A stretch of DNA of 64,000 bases from DATBJG01 sp963790545 (GCA_963790545.1 CAWBPA010000022.1:1-64000); one strand, 5' to 3'. Counted from the first letter of the stretch, positions 9,278-18,439 are shown. The notes: a model not told the origin generated them from the letters alone. Numbers and translations are program-made.

Positions 9278-10300
9278 TTAGCGCCAGCCGAGTTCCGGAG
9301 CGACGTACTTGAGGATGCTTTCGAGCACGTGAGCGTTGTAGTCCACACCCAACTGGTTCGGGATCGTGAGCAGCAACGTGTCGGCCACCTTGATCGCCTC
9401 GTCGCCCGCGAGTTGTTTGACCAGCACGTCGGGTTCCGCGGCGTACGAGCGGCCGAAGATGGCCCGCGTGTTCGCGTCGATGTAGCCGACCTGGTCCTGG
9501 TCGCGGGCGTCGCGACCGAAGTACGCCCGGTCGCGGTCGTCGACGAGCGCGAAGATGCTGCGGCTGACAGACACGCGTGGCTCACGCCGATGTCCGGCGT
9601 CCTTCCACGCCTCACGATAGGCTTCAATCTGCTTGCGCTGCTGTACGTGCAGCGGCTCGCCGGTCTCATCATCTTTGAGCGTTGAACTCTGGAGATTCAT
9701 GCCCAGTTTCGCGGCCCACTTGGACGTCGCGTTGGAACTCGAGCCCCACCAGATCCGCTCGCGCAATCCTTCTGAATAGGGCTCGAGGCGCAGCAGCCCC
9801 GGCGGATTGGGAAACATGGGCCGTGGATTGGGTTCCGCGAAGCCCTCGCCCTTCAGCAGCTCGAGAAACACTTCAGCGTGGCGCCGCGCCATGTCGGCGG
9901 CCGTCTCGCCGTCACGCGGCGCATAGCCGAAATACCGCCAGCCGTCGATCACCTGTTCAGGCGACCCGCGGCTGATGCCCAGTTGCAGACGCCCACCAGC
10001 GATGACGTCCGCGGCACCAGCATCCTCGGCCATGTACATCGGGTTTTCGTAGCGCATGTCGATGACGGCTGTCCCGATCTCAATCGTCTTCGTGCGCGCG
10101 CCGACGGCGGCGAGAAGCGGGAACGGCGAGCCGAGCTGGCGTGCGAAGTGATGCACGCGGAAGTACGCGCCGTCCACGCCCAGCTCCTCGGCAGCTACTG
10201 CCAATTCGATCGACTGCAGAAGGGCGTCGGACGCGGTGCGCACCTCGGAATACGGCGCCGGCGTCCAGTGGCCGAAGGACAGAAATCCGATCCTCTTCAC
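9278..10300 (-). CDS. LLM-class flavin-dependent oxidoreductase
   Basis: 340-aa luciferase-like oxidoreductase, clearly different from the copy at 4 kb. It begins MKRIGFLSFGHWTPAPYSEV. It shows GAYFRVHHFARQLGSPFPLL and the beta-strand block EIGTAVIDMRYENPMYMAED, then GISRGSPEQVIDGW. This pattern is typical of LLM proteins annotated as alkane- or siderophore-type monooxygenases; the substrate is unknown. Length is complete for the family. It stands alone, with a 177-bp gap and the SDR stump on one side and 465 bp of non-coding sequence on the other. Confidence 0.87.
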   Translation of the reverse strand: MKRIGFLSFGHWTPAPYSEVRTASDALLQSIELAVAAEELGVDGAYFRVHHFARQLGSPFPLLAAVGARTKTIEIGTAVIDMRYENPMYMAEDAGAADVIAGGRLQLGISRGSPEQVIDGWRYFGYAPRDGETAADMARRHAEVFLELLKGEGFAEPNPRPMFPNPPGLLRLEPYSEGLRERIWWGSSSNATSKWAAKLGMNLQSSTLKDDETGEPLHVQQRKQIEAYREAWKDAGHRREPRVSVSRSIFALVDDRDRAYFGRDARDQDQVGYIDANTRAIFGRSYAAEPDVLVKQLAGDEAIKVADTLLLTIPNQLGVDYNAHVLESILKYVAPELGWR

Positions 10301-10765
10301 GCAAGGCCCCCAGAGACGGTCGAATCAAAACACCCGTGACTTACCGCATCGACCCCAACAACTCTCCTCGAATCATGGGCGGATGATCAAGCAGGTCGTC
10401 CTGTACCTCCTGGCAGCATGAGCGATCCTTGACCCTGGCCACCCAGCATGCTATAGACGCAGCGTACATTCCGATTGAATAGCGTAGAGCCAGGAGCGTT
10501 GCGCATGCGGACCCGACTCCGGGCGAAGCTCCGCCTTGAACCGACGAGAGGCTTCGCTAGACGGCATGGTTTACTCGCCCCGCGTTCGGGAGGCTCTTCT
10601 CGTCGTGCTTCCACCCCACCGCGCCCGCAACGCGCGTCAGGTCCCGGCTTGCGATCACTCTCTTGGAACAGCGCACGGATCCGAGCGTCAAAGTTGGGCG
10701 ACCACGCTGGCGACGGCGCGTGACCGTCCACGTGCAAAACCCTGGAGTGAGACGGGAGGCATTGG
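10301..10765. other. 465-bp stretch without a supported gene
   Basis: Both strands have short open frames but none with family similarity, ribosome site or stable codon pattern. I see no tRNA, no clear sigma-70 promoter and no long inverted repeat. The last 60 bases, ending GAGACGGGAGGC, carry the ribosome site of the next operon; the rest may hold its promoter or decayed sequence. Confidence 0.5.
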
Positions 10766-11644
10766 ATGCAGACTCGATTCATAGCCTTGATCGTCGCAGC
10801 TGCGGCGGTTGTTGCGACTGCGCTCTGGTTCAGCGCAAGCTCCACGCCGGGTCAATCGTCTTCGGATGCCGTCCCGCGGGCGGCGGACGGAAAACCGAAC
10901 TTGAACGGGATTTGGCAGGCCCTCACCACAGCAAACTGGGATATCGAGACGCACGAGGCGCAACCCGGACCGCACCCGGAGATCATGGGTGCGTGGGGCG
11001 CGCAGCCCGGTGGACTTGGCATTGTGGACGGAGGCGAGATTCCGTACAAGCCCGAGGCCCGTGCGAAAAAAAACGAAAAACTCAAAAATCGAATGGTGGT
11101 GAAGGTAACCAACGATCCGCACCGGTTCGACACTGGCGAGCCGGAGCTTCAATGCTATCGGCCGGGCGTACCGCGCGCCAACTACATGCCGTTTCCCTTC
11201 CAAATCTTTCAGAACCGGGAGCAGATCCTGATCGTGTACGAATACAAAGGTGCGTCGCGCACCATCTACGTGGATCCGCACCTGGAAGCGCCGGCCGATT
11301 CCTGGATGGGCTGGTCGAACGGTCGGTGGGAGGGCGATACGTTGGTTGTCGACGTGACGGGGTTCAACGGGTCTGCCTGGTTCGATCGGGCCGGCAACTT
11401 CGCGAGCGACGCTCTCCATGTGATCGAGCGTTGGACGCCCAGAGGACCCAATCATCTCATGTACGAGGCCACGATCGAGGACCCGAGCGTGTTTACGCGA
11501 CCGTGGAAGATCAGCTTCCCCGTCTATCGTCGTCTCGAGCCGAACACTCAACTCATGGAGTTCAACTGCGTGCCGTTCGTAGAAGAAATGATGTACGCAC
11601 CCCTGGGACTGTATAGACCTCCAGATCGAGGCACCGGGGAGTGA
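10766..11644 (+). CDS. Secreted protein of an acidobacterial paralog family
   Basis: 292-aa exported protein with a signal peptide (residues about 1-25, MQTRFIALIVAAAAVVATAL). The mature part opens DGKPNLNGIWQAL and ends with LMEFNCVPFVEEMMY. Repeated W/G-rich strands (WSNGRWEGDTLVVDVTGFNG) and RWTPRGPNHLMYEATIED mark a family very expanded in Vicinamibacteria and usually left hypothetical. GACGGGAGGC lies before ATG 10766. The next gene is a longer paralog with the same core (WDGNTLVVETTNF), followed by DUF6152 and two DUF6644 genes, so this is the first gene of a conserved operon. Function unknown; likely periplasmic or surface. Confidence 0.8.
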   Translation: MQTRFIALIVAAAAVVATALWFSASSTPGQSSSDAVPRAADGKPNLNGIWQALTTANWDIETHEAQPGPHPEIMGAWGAQPGGLGIVDGGEIPYKPEARAKKNEKLKNRMVVKVTNDPHRFDTGEPELQCYRPGVPRANYMPFPFQIFQNREQILIVYEYKGASRTIYVDPHLEAPADSWMGWSNGRWEGDTLVVDVTGFNGSAWFDRAGNFASDALHVIERWTPRGPNHLMYEATIEDPSVFTRPWKISFPVYRRLEPNTQLMEFNCVPFVEEMMYAPLGLYRPPDRGTGE

Positions 11645-11698
11645 ACCAGGGCAACCGACGCGTTGGGACTCGCCAAGAAACAGGGAAAGGAACACCAG

Positions 11699-12844
11699 AT
11701 GCGCACTCGAATCCTCATGTGCTTCGGTGCTGTCGCCATCGCGCTGGTCGTGGGACTGCTCGTACCGGCCCTGGTCGCGCAGGCACCCTCCGGCACGAAG
11801 TCATTTGATCAAAAGACCACCAACACCGATGCCGCCATCAAGGTGGCGGCTGAAAAAACCAGGGAGGCCGCTTCGCTCAAGAACTGGACGGCGCCTCGTA
11901 CGGAGTGGGGCGATCCGGACCTCCGTGGGTATTGGCTGCTCGCGACCTACACGCCCCTGGAGCGCCCGGCAGAGCTGAAGGACAAAGCTTTCTACACTGA
12001 AGAAGAGGCAATTGCGGCCTTCAAGAAGGCCGTCGAAGCGGATGAGTCGGTCGACCCCCGAACCGTCCATTACGACTGGAAAGAATACGGGATGGAAGCC
12101 TGGCAGGCTGGGGCTACACCAAACCTGCGCACGTCGTTAATCCTGGATCCGACGGACGGGCGAATTCCTTCTCTCACGCCCGAGGCTGAACAGCGGCGAG
12201 CAACCGCGCGGGCCGCCGCCCTGGCGAGAAATCCAGCCGCCGGCATCACCACCTTTGGCAACATGTACACACGGTGCATCCTCGGGCTCGGAGCGGCGCC
12301 GCTTGTACGCGGCGGAAATCCCGGGTCGGATTCTGCCGCCCAGGCGGCCGGGGTGAGCGCTGAGTCTCATTTCATGCAGTCGCCCGGCTACATGGTCATT
12401 GTCACGCAATCCAACAGTGACGTCCGAATCATTCCAATCGACGGACGTCCGCACCTGCCGAACAACGTCCGACAATGGCTGGGCGATGCACGCGGCCGTT
12501 GGGATGGCAACACGCTCGTTGTAGAGACCACGAATTTCAAGGACCGCTCGCCCGCGACGAATTTCCAAGGGTCTACTGATGCCTTACATCTGGTCGAACG
12601 CTTCACGCGAATTGGTCCCAACACGATGCGCTACGAATACACCGTGGCCGACCCAAGGACCTGGACGAGACCATGGTCGGTGGAGGCGACGCTGCCGAGA
12701 ATCGACCCACCAATCTACGAGTTCGCATGCCACGAACAGAATTACGGCTTGATCAACGTTGTGCGGGGCACGCAGATTCGGGAAGCCGAAGCCGCCGCGA
12801 AGACGCGTTCCACTGCCGCCGTCTCGCCTGCGGGCCAGCGATAA
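11699..12844 (+). CDS. Secreted protein, longer paralog of the preceding gene
   Basis: 382-aa exported protein with a clear signal peptide (MRTRILMCFGAVAIALVVGL, cleavage near VAQA). It holds PRTEWGDPDLRGYW near residue 60, then the family core GRWDGNTLVVETTNFKDRSP and RFTRIGPNTMRYEYTVADP, and EFACHEQNYGLINV close to the C-terminus. ATG 11699 is preceded by GGAAAGGAACACCAG, a good ribosome site; an upstream in-frame GTG/ATG adds only 12 residues. The paralogous pair probably arose by tandem duplication. Function unknown. Confidence 0.8.
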   Translation: MRTRILMCFGAVAIALVVGLLVPALVAQAPSGTKSFDQKTTNTDAAIKVAAEKTREAASLKNWTAPRTEWGDPDLRGYWLLATYTPLERPAELKDKAFYTEEEAIAAFKKAVEADESVDPRTVHYDWKEYGMEAWQAGATPNLRTSLILDPTDGRIPSLTPEAEQRRATARAAALARNPAAGITTFGNMYTRCILGLGAAPLVRGGNPGSDSAAQAAGVSAESHFMQSPGYMVIVTQSNSDVRIIPIDGRPHLPNNVRQWLGDARGRWDGNTLVVETTNFKDRSPATNFQGSTDALHLVERFTRIGPNTMRYEYTVADPRTWTRPWSVEATLPRIDPPIYEFACHEQNYGLINVVRGTQIREAEAAAKTRSTAAVSPAGQR

Positions 12845-12874
12845 TGCCAGGATCTCTTGAAGGAAGGAGCAGCG

Positions 12875-13294
12875 ATGCGGATCACCATCAAGGCCGTCGA
12901 TGCGGTTCTCTCACTCGGTTTGCTTCTTCTCGCGGTGCCTGCAGGCGCCCATCACTCGTTTGCTGCCGCGTATGACGAAACCAAACCGATCAATCTCCAG
13001 GGGACCGTGACAAAGGTGGAACTGGTCAATCCACATTCCTGGATCTGGATGGATGTGAAAGGCAAGGACGGCAAAGTCGTCAGCTGGGGGATCGAAGGCG
13101 GTCCGCCGACCAATCTTTTCAGAAACGGCATCACGAAGTCGAGCTTACCCAAGGGAACCGAGATCAAGCTCTTTGGCTATCAGGCCAAGAGCGGAGAGTC
13201 GAAGGGCGTTGGCGTGTTTGTGGAATACCTGGACGGACGCAAGATCTTCATGGGCGGGTCCGCTCCTGGCGCCAACGGCAAGCCTACCCGCTGA
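12875..13294 (+). CDS. DUF6152-family secreted protein
   Basis: 139-aa exported protein with a signal peptide ending near AGA-HHSFAAAYD. The mature N-terminus starts with the His-His pair typical of DUF6152, followed by INLQGTVTKVELVNPHSWIW and GIEGGPPTNLFRNGI. The fold resembles small OB/beta-barrel periplasmic proteins; a metal-binding role for the HHSF motif is often suspected but unproven. GAAGGAAGGAG precedes ATG 12875. It lies between the secreted paralogs and the DUF6644 membrane genes, a recurrent context. Confidence 0.82.
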   Translation: MRITIKAVDAVLSLGLLLLAVPAGAHHSFAAAYDETKPINLQGTVTKVELVNPHSWIWMDVKGKDGKVVSWGIEGGPPTNLFRNGITKSSLPKGTEIKLFGYQAKSGESKGVGVFVEYLDGRKIFMGGSAPGANGKPTR

Positions 13295-13331
13295 TGGTCG
13301 ACCAGCACGCGGCTGCGCGCCTGCGTAGAGT

Positions 13332-13838
13332 GTGGTGTCTCTCCTAGGCTTTTGCGAATGGTTGGCGAGCACGCCTTGGAGCGTCGCGCTGCACGAGTCG
13401 CACTACGTGTTCCTCATCGTCCTTACCGTCCATGTGCTCACCTTAACAGTGTTCGTCGGAACGGCTGTAATAATCGACCTGCGGCTCCTTGGTTTGACGC
13501 TGAGGCACCTGCCCGTCTCAGCGCTGATGACCGATCTCCTTCCGTGGACCCGAGCGGGCCTTCTGGTCATGCTCGCTTCCGGCATCCTGCTCTTCTATGC
13601 CGCGCCGGTGCTCAGATACGAGAATCTGTTCTTTCGCCTCAAGATGGCGGCGCTTGCTGCGGCGGCCGTGAACGCCTGGGTGTTTCGTCGCACGATTTAT
13701 CGCAGCGTCGCCGAATGGGATTGCGATGACGTTCCGCCGCGACGCGCACGACTCGCTGGCGGAATCTCGCTCCTCTTGTGGGTTGTCATCATTACCGGAG
13801 GACGCATGATCCCATATCAGGTGTATTGGTTCGATTGA
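13332..13838 (+). CDS. DUF6644-family membrane protein
   Basis: 168-aa protein with four or five transmembrane helices. It begins VSLLGFCEWLASTPWSVALH, with the ES..V-F-L-I-V-L-T-V-H-V-L helix, then FVGTAVIIDLRLLGL and TRAGLLVMLASGILLFYA, all characteristic of DUF6644. GTG 13332 is taken as start because the family begins just there; no ATG is nearby. The conserved His residues in helix 1 and the FxGT loop recall cytochrome-b-like membrane proteins, but haem binding is inference. Confidence 0.8.
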   Translation: MVSLLGFCEWLASTPWSVALHESHYVFLIVLTVHVLTLTVFVGTAVIIDLRLLGLTLRHLPVSALMTDLLPWTRAGLLVMLASGILLFYAAPVLRYENLFFRLKMAALAAAAVNAWVFRRTIYRSVAEWDCDDVPPRRARLAGGISLLLWVVIITGGRMIPYQVYWFD

Positions 13839-13860
13839 CGCGGGCAGAGGGTGGGTCTGG

Positions 13861-14334
13861 ATGTCTCTTCTGGAATTGTGCCGATGGGTGCAGTTTTCTC
13901 CACCCCTCGTTGCAATGCGAAGCTCATCGTGGCTCTTCCCGGTGATCGCGACGATTCACCTGATGGGATTGGCCGTGATCGGCGGTGCGGTGCTTGTCGT
14001 TGACTTGCGGCTGCTAGGGTTCGGGCGACACCAGCTGCCTGTGGCGCACTTGGCGCGCGATGCGGAGCGGTGGTTGATAGGCAGTCTGATTGTGATGGTG
14101 CCCACGGGCATTCTGCTGTTTATGTGTTTCGCCACCAAGTACTACCACCTCACGTTCTTCTGGGTGAAGATGGCGGCGCTCTTCCTTGTGGTCGTTTTTA
14201 CGTTCACCGTCCGCCGCAGAGTGGCAATCGGCGCCGATACTTATAGTCCTCTCGTCACCAGGTTCGTCGCACTGGTCTCACTATTCTTGTGGACCACCGT
14301 GGCCGTCGGAGGACGCTGGATCGGCTTCCCGTGA
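13861..14334 (+). CDS. DUF6644-family membrane protein (second copy)
   Basis: 157-aa paralog of the preceding gene, 22 bp downstream. Same plan: LLELCRWVQFSPPLVAMRSS, then FPVIATIHLMGLAVIGGAVL with a conserved His, VVDLRLLGFGRHQLP, and WLIGSLIVMVPTGILLFMCF. It closes the operon that starts at 10766. The two copies differ enough to be separate subunits, perhaps forming a heterodimer in the membrane. Confidence 0.8.
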   Translation: MSLLELCRWVQFSPPLVAMRSSSWLFPVIATIHLMGLAVIGGAVLVVDLRLLGFGRHQLPVAHLARDAERWLIGSLIVMVPTGILLFMCFATKYYHLTFFWVKMAALFLVVVFTFTVRRRVAIGADTYSPLVTRFVALVSLFLWTTVAVGGRWIGFP

Positions 14335-14442
14335 GCAAAGGAATGACACAACGAGTAGCGAAGCCTCGCCGCCTCCGCTGCGCCGAGCGTAGGTGGGCCG
14401 GGCGCGCCAACTGACTGGTTCTTGCGAGCCTTCCGCGTAGAT

Positions 14443-15706
14443 TTAGATCAGGCGTCGAGTGGTGATGACCCGCTCAATCGTCGTGTCGCCGCGTTTGAGC
14501 GTCAAGGCGAACCTCTTGCCCGGTACCCTGAATCGTTGGCGAAGATCGTTCAACGTGGTCGCCCGCACCGACGTGCCATCGATCGCTATCAGCAGATCGC
14601 CTACAGCGACCCCCGCATCAGTAGCGGGCGACTGTTCGATCAACGTGCGCACACGATATATCGACGGATCCGATGAAACGGCCGCAAGCGATATCCCGCT
14701 CATGTCGAATTCCATCGGCGCATCAAGCTGTGCATTCGGTTCGAGAATAATCCGCGACCTTGAATAATCCACGGTGACCGTGAAACGTCGAAGTACCTCT
14801 CCGCCAAGTAACCCCACAGTGCCGCCGCTCACGCCGGCGCCTTCTGCGTCAGGTGTGACATTCACGACCGGATTCGTCACCACGAACCGTCCCAGTCGAA
14901 CCCCTGACATTCTCACGACTTCGGCGGTGACACCGCCGCTCAGAATGGCTCCCGTCCGAATCCGTAACCTCGGTTGCTGCGCTGCGATCAAGTGGTTCGT
15001 GTCAACGTACAGACTTGACGAGGGTCATGGCTCCCGTCTGGCCTGTGTCGAACTCCACCTTCGCGTCGGTCGTCTCGCCCGTAGGGCGTAGTACCTGAAC
15101 CTGTACGAACGGAATCTGATCTTCAAGAACGATAGGCAGAACTGTCGCCTCCTCCGGCATCCGGTACTCTGTCGAATCGTGCAGACGCACTATATTTGCC
15201 GCGTAATCGATCCCCACGACGTAGCGGCGAAACACGTCATATCCGAGAATGCCATCGACCGGCCGTCCGAGGCCGGCTTGCAGCCCACTCAAGTCGATCG
15301 CGACGATCGTGACATCCGGAAGCGACATGTCTCCAACCAACATGGTGATCCCGGTTGCCGATGCCGTCTGCACGGAACCTCCACCCGTCCTGGCGTCCTC
15401 GCTGGCGTGCAAATCGAGTCCCAACCGTTCGGCGACCGTGCGATTCAACACGGTGGCCGACGCGCCTGTGTCCAAGATGAACGACAACGCTTCCGAGCTG
15501 CCGACTCGTACCGAAACGAACGGCAGGTTGTTCACGAGCTGCACTGGCAGATCGGCCTGCGTCACTGACGACATCGGACCCGGTGTGCAGCTGGAGGCGG
15601 CAGTGAGAGCGACGACGAAAGTGAGAATCGGCCATAGCGAACGCGTCGATTGCCGTAGTCGCGACGAGAAACAACGGTGCCAGGGGCTGAACAGCATGTT
15701 TACCAT
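14443..15706 (-). CDS. Retropepsin-like aspartyl protease with PDZ domain, one frameshift
   Basis: Exported protein of about 420 residues. The N-terminus has a signal or lipoprotein segment (FVVALTAASSC), followed by the aspartyl-protease active site SFILDTGASATVLN and a second copy VEFDTGQTGAMTLV, so a two-lobed retropepsin fold is expected. The C-terminal third is a PDZ domain (SPATDAGVAVGDLLIAIDGT). The frame breaks near 15010: removing one base from AAG-TCT-g-TAC restores a continuous reading (KS-YVDTNHLIAAQ). The family is common in Acidobacteriota and thought to process periplasmic peptides. Intact if the extra base is an error. Confidence 0.8.
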
Positions 15707-15718
15707 TTTGCCGTACGC

Positions 15719-15838
15719 TCCTTGACCTACGTCGCGGTACCGTTGGTTCTGGTGATCGCGACTGTCCTTGCCAGCTATTTGCCCGCGCGGAGCGCGGCGT
15801 CCGTCGATCCGGTGGAAGCTCTAAGGTCGGAGTCGCAC
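15719..15838 (+). pseudogene. C-terminal stump of a MacB/FtsX-type permease
   Basis: In one frame the sequence reads LTYVAVPLVLVIATVLASYL followed by PARSAASVDPVEALRSE, the last transmembrane helix and the universal D-P-V-x-A-L-R tail of ADOP/MacB permeases. Nothing upstream in frame belongs to the family: it is opposed to the start of the protease gene. The frame runs on past the usual end without a stop until 15934. A 40-codon remnant marking a deletion breakpoint. Confidence 0.7.
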
Positions 15839-15927
15839 CATGCGCTGGCTGCGATTCTTGCGGCACATCCGCGTGGCAGTCCTCGCAACCTGTTGACGGC
15901 AAACCGGCTCTGTCACAGGCACGCACC

Positions 15928-15970
15928 CTTCTAAGCTGGGGGCCGCAGGTTCGAGTCCTGCCCCAGGTCC
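15928..15970 (+). pseudogene. 3' half of a tRNA-Arg(UCU)-like gene
   Basis: The bases from CTTCTAA (anticodon loop, anticodon TCT) through a perfect T-arm (GCAGG-TTCGAGT-CCTGC, 15945-15961) look like the 3' half of tRNA-Arg. The 5' half is missing: no D-arm or matching acceptor strand lies upstream, and the five bases before the loop do not pair with those after. Such 3' halves are left when an integrative element inserts in or excises from a tRNA gene. It sits next to a truncated permease. Confidence 0.55.
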
Positions 15971-15987
15971 TGAGCGAAGTCGAAGGG
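15969..15987 (+). repeat. REP-like half repeat
   Basis: CCTGAGCGAAGTCGAAGGG is one arm of a dispersed palindromic repeat common in soil-bacterial genomes. A fuller relative occurs at 30166-30199. It immediately follows the tRNA half, so repeat and breakpoint coincide. Confidence 0.5.
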
Positions 15988-16132
15988 CCGGGCGCCAACC
16001 TTCGCTCCGCGTGTAATCATGAGCGAGCTTCGGCTGGCAAGCCAAGGCTCGCTCGTGGCGACGAGCCTGAGTTCGTCACATTGATGGCCGATGATATAGA
16101 CTGCGCACGGTCGTAAACAAGGAGAGCAACGA

Positions 16133-16438
16133 GTGGCAAAACTGATGTCGAAGTCGGAGTTGATTGAGAAGCTCACCGGAAACTCGGGAGGGCTGAGCAA
16201 GAAGAACGTAAAAGGAGTCCTGGAAGGGCTGGCGGACATCGCGTACAAGGAACTCAAGAAATCTGGAGCATTTCTCGTTCCTGGCCTCGCGAAGTTCGTC
16301 GTCATCAAGAAGCCGGCGACGAAGGCTCGGGAGGGCATCAATCCCTTCACGAAGGAGCCGACGATTTTCAAGGCCAAGCCGGCGCGCAAGGTGATCAAGG
16401 CCCGTCCAGTCAAGGCGGCCAAGGACGCACTGCTCTAG
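16133..16438 (+). CDS. HU-family DNA-binding protein
   Basis: 101-aa nucleoid protein of the HU/IHF superfamily. N-terminal helices MAKLMSKSELIEKLTGNSGG and KKNVKGVLEGLADIAY are followed by the beta-arm region LVPGLAKFVVIKKPATKARE with the N-P-F segment (GINPFTKEP), and a Lys-rich tail VKAAKDALL. GTG 16133 is taken as start (AAGGAGAGCAACGA upstream). It is a divergent HU type in which the usual G-F-G-x-F is replaced by L-V-P-G-L-A-K-F. Cytosolic, bends DNA non-specifically. A 9-bp hairpin follows. Confidence 0.9.
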   Translation: MAKLMSKSELIEKLTGNSGGLSKKNVKGVLEGLADIAYKELKKSGAFLVPGLAKFVVIKKPATKAREGINPFTKEPTIFKAKPARKVIKARPVKAAKDALL

Positions 16439-16444
16439 CGGCAT

Positions 16445-16472
16445 CGGGCGGAGACGTTCGCGCCTCCGCCCG
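16445..16472 (+). terminator. Hairpin after the HU gene
   Basis: CGGGCGGAG pairs with CTCCGCCCG (9 bp, loop of 10) starting 7 bases after the HU stop. No U-run follows, so it is either a Rho-assisted terminator or a 3'-end stabiliser. Confidence 0.55.
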
Positions 16473-16619
16473 TTCCCAGGTAACCTGAGGCGCGGGAAGT
16501 TCCAACGAGGCCCGAAGCTGGGCCTGGATTCTGACTGGCTGTTGGGGCAAGAGGGTTCGTTTATAGCCCAATGGCGAGTGCTAAACCTCGGCCGGCCACT
16601 CGTGATGGGATGCCGACCG

Positions 16620-16823
16620 TTAGGTGGACGTGCGCCGGACGTTCTCGGCCCTGGGGCCTTTCGGGCCTTCGCCGACCTCGAATTCGACGCTGTCACCCTC
16701 GCGCAAGTTGTCAATCCCCTCACCAAAGATGGCGCTTTGATGAAAGAAGAACTCCTTCCCCGCATTGTCCTTGATGAATCCAAATCCCTTTTCTGCCCGT
16801 AACGTCTTGATCGTTCCTGTCAT
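16620..16823 (-). CDS. Cold-shock protein, CspA family
   Basis: 67-aa single cold-shock domain. RNP1-like KGFGFIKD (residues about 12-19) and RNP2-like KEFFFHQSAI are intact, as is the final strand GPKGPRAENV. It binds single-stranded RNA/DNA and is expected to act as an RNA chaperone. It converges with the HU gene, from which it is separated by about 180 bp. Confidence 0.93.
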   Translation of the reverse strand: MTGTIKTLRAEKGFGFIKDNAGKEFFFHQSAIFGEGIDNLREGDSVEFEVGEGPKGPRAENVRRTST

Positions 16824-16975
16824 TATTCACCCCTGCATCTCTAACCGATTCCCCGTGACGGCCGCCAGCGCGCGCCGTGCGGATCTAATGTTGACTCCCT
16901 AGCATCTCACGTTCTGGCCCGGAGCGCTGTCAGGCAAGTCCGTCAAGGACATTCAGGGCTGATTCTGCACCTTGT

Positions 16976-18439
16976 TCATGACAATCGCTCAGCGATGATG
17001 TGCCTTCGGTGCTCGAAACTCTTCCCGGAATAGTGCAGCACCACAAGATAGACGGCTATCACCAGCAACAGAATCATCGCTATCCCCAGGGCCGACAACG
17101 ATGACTCGGAATGCATCAGGAACAGCACCATCACCCCGGGAGCACTGCCGATCGTCGAGCCGACCATCGTCGTCAGCGGGGCACCATTCGAAGCGAAGCG
17201 ATAGAACTGCATCTTGAATGGCGCGGTGACCGACACCATGTTGCCCCAGGTGAGATGCGAAAGCAGAAGTACCACGGCTTCGATGATTTCAGCACCTGCC
17301 TCCAACAGACCGGATCGCCAGGCAGCGGTCAGGATCAGCAACGACAGCTGCGCCGCGACGATCATCGTCAGCCCTAAATTCTTGATGAGCAGCACTTCCT
17401 TGCCACGCAGTGGCAGAATGGCGTAGCGGTTCAGCTCGGCGCCCGTGTCCATGCCGAAACAGTTCATGATCGCATTCGTGTTCAGAACGAACACGATGAG
17501 AATGATCGACTGACGAACGATCGGTGGCAGTGGACCAAAGAGCGACGCGACACTGATTGCCAATACCAGCAGCAGGCCCGGCCAGAAGTCGAGCAGCTTG
17601 CGGAAATAGTACTGTTCCTTGCGTATCAGAGCGCCGAATCGGCCAGGAAACCAGAGCCGGCTATCAGCCGCGCGTCCCTCCGCTCGCTTGGCCGACTGGC
17701 CGAATAGACTGCGGCGAAAACTCCAAAAGAGCAGATAGCAGACCGGTGCACTGATGGCGACCAACGTGGTGAGTGGGATGAGGGTTGCTGAGGGGGTTGC
17801 GGCGACCGCCACGGCAGAGACCAGATGCGGCGGGGTGAAGGCCATACTTGCGTGCAGTGGCTCGATGCCCTGCAGCCCTTGGGCAAAGAAGAATGCTCCC
17901 AGGCCTATGCTGGCGATAGCCACGGGCGCGAGCAGCCTTCTTCTCAATTCAGCCACGCTGAGCAAAAGAGACGCGGTCATTGCCAAGCCGAGAGCCAGCG
18001 CAAAAAGCAGCAGCGCGGCGGCGCCGCCGAGCACAGTGTGGCGAGCAGAGAAGAACGGCCACAGACTGATCAGGGAACCAAGACCGATCAGCAACGCCAC
18101 GGGCGAACAAAAGAGGGAGAGAACCCTGACGCCGAGCAATGGGCCGACGTCGATCGGGAATGTGCGCAGATCGCGGCTCGTCAGGCTGACGCTCGCGTCC
18201 TCAACGAGGACAAACAGCCACAGCACACAAAACGTCCAGAGCACTGCATCCATCGCGTTCGTCTGTCCTGCTGCCAACTCTTCGGCCGCTCGCGACAGGC
18301 GTGCCGGCAGTATGGCAAAGAACGCCCAACCGAGAACCGCCAGCACCGTGAGATAGAGCTGCGCTCGATGACGGGTGCGGATGAAGCGTCGCCAAAACGC
18401 TCGCCACTGGTACGTGAAGATCAGTGCGATCCCAGCCAT
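16976..18439 (-). CDS. ABC-2-type membrane permease subunit
   Basis: 487-aa integral membrane protein with about 11-12 hydrophobic helices, beginning MAGIALIFTYQWRAFWRRF. The central soluble loop (SAKRAEGRAADSRLWFPG) separates two halves, and the C-terminus reads EHRRHIIAERLS. It overlaps the ATPase gene by 19 bp, so the two are translated together. The substrate of this exporter is unknown; the architecture resembles bacteriocin/antibiotic-type exporters more than lipid flippases. Confidence 0.85.
   Translation of the reverse strand: MAGIALIFTYQWRAFWRRFIRTRHRAQLYLTVLAVLGWAFFAILPARLSRAAEELAAGQTNAMDAVLWTFCVLWLFVLVEDASVSLTSRDLRTFPIDVGPLLGVRVLSLFCSPVALLIGLGSLISLWPFFSARHTVLGGAAALLLFALALGLAMTASLLLSVAELRRRLLAPVAIASIGLGAFFFAQGLQGIEPLHASMAFTPPHLVSAVAVAATPSATLIPLTTLVAISAPVCYLLFWSFRRSLFGQSAKRAEGRAADSRLWFPGRFGALIRKEQYYFRKLLDFWPGLLLVLAISVASLFGPLPPIVRQSIILIVFVLNTNAIMNCFGMDTGAELNRYAILPLRGKEVLLIKNLGLTMIVAAQLSLLILTAAWRSGLLEAGAEIIEAVVLLLSHLTWGNMVSVTAPFKMQFYRFASNGAPLTTMVGSTIGSAPGVMVLFLMHSESSLSALGIAMILLLVIAVYLVVLHYSGKSFEHRRHIIAERLS

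Noticed and set aside
10387..10845. Minus-strand frame of 152 codons
   Set aside because: Arg/Ser-rich, without ribosome site or recognisable motif, and overlapping the start of a supported gene.
15002..15706. UGA ending the first half of the aspartyl protease as Sec
   Set aside because: In-frame reading after the UGA gives no family sequence; removing one base upstream does.
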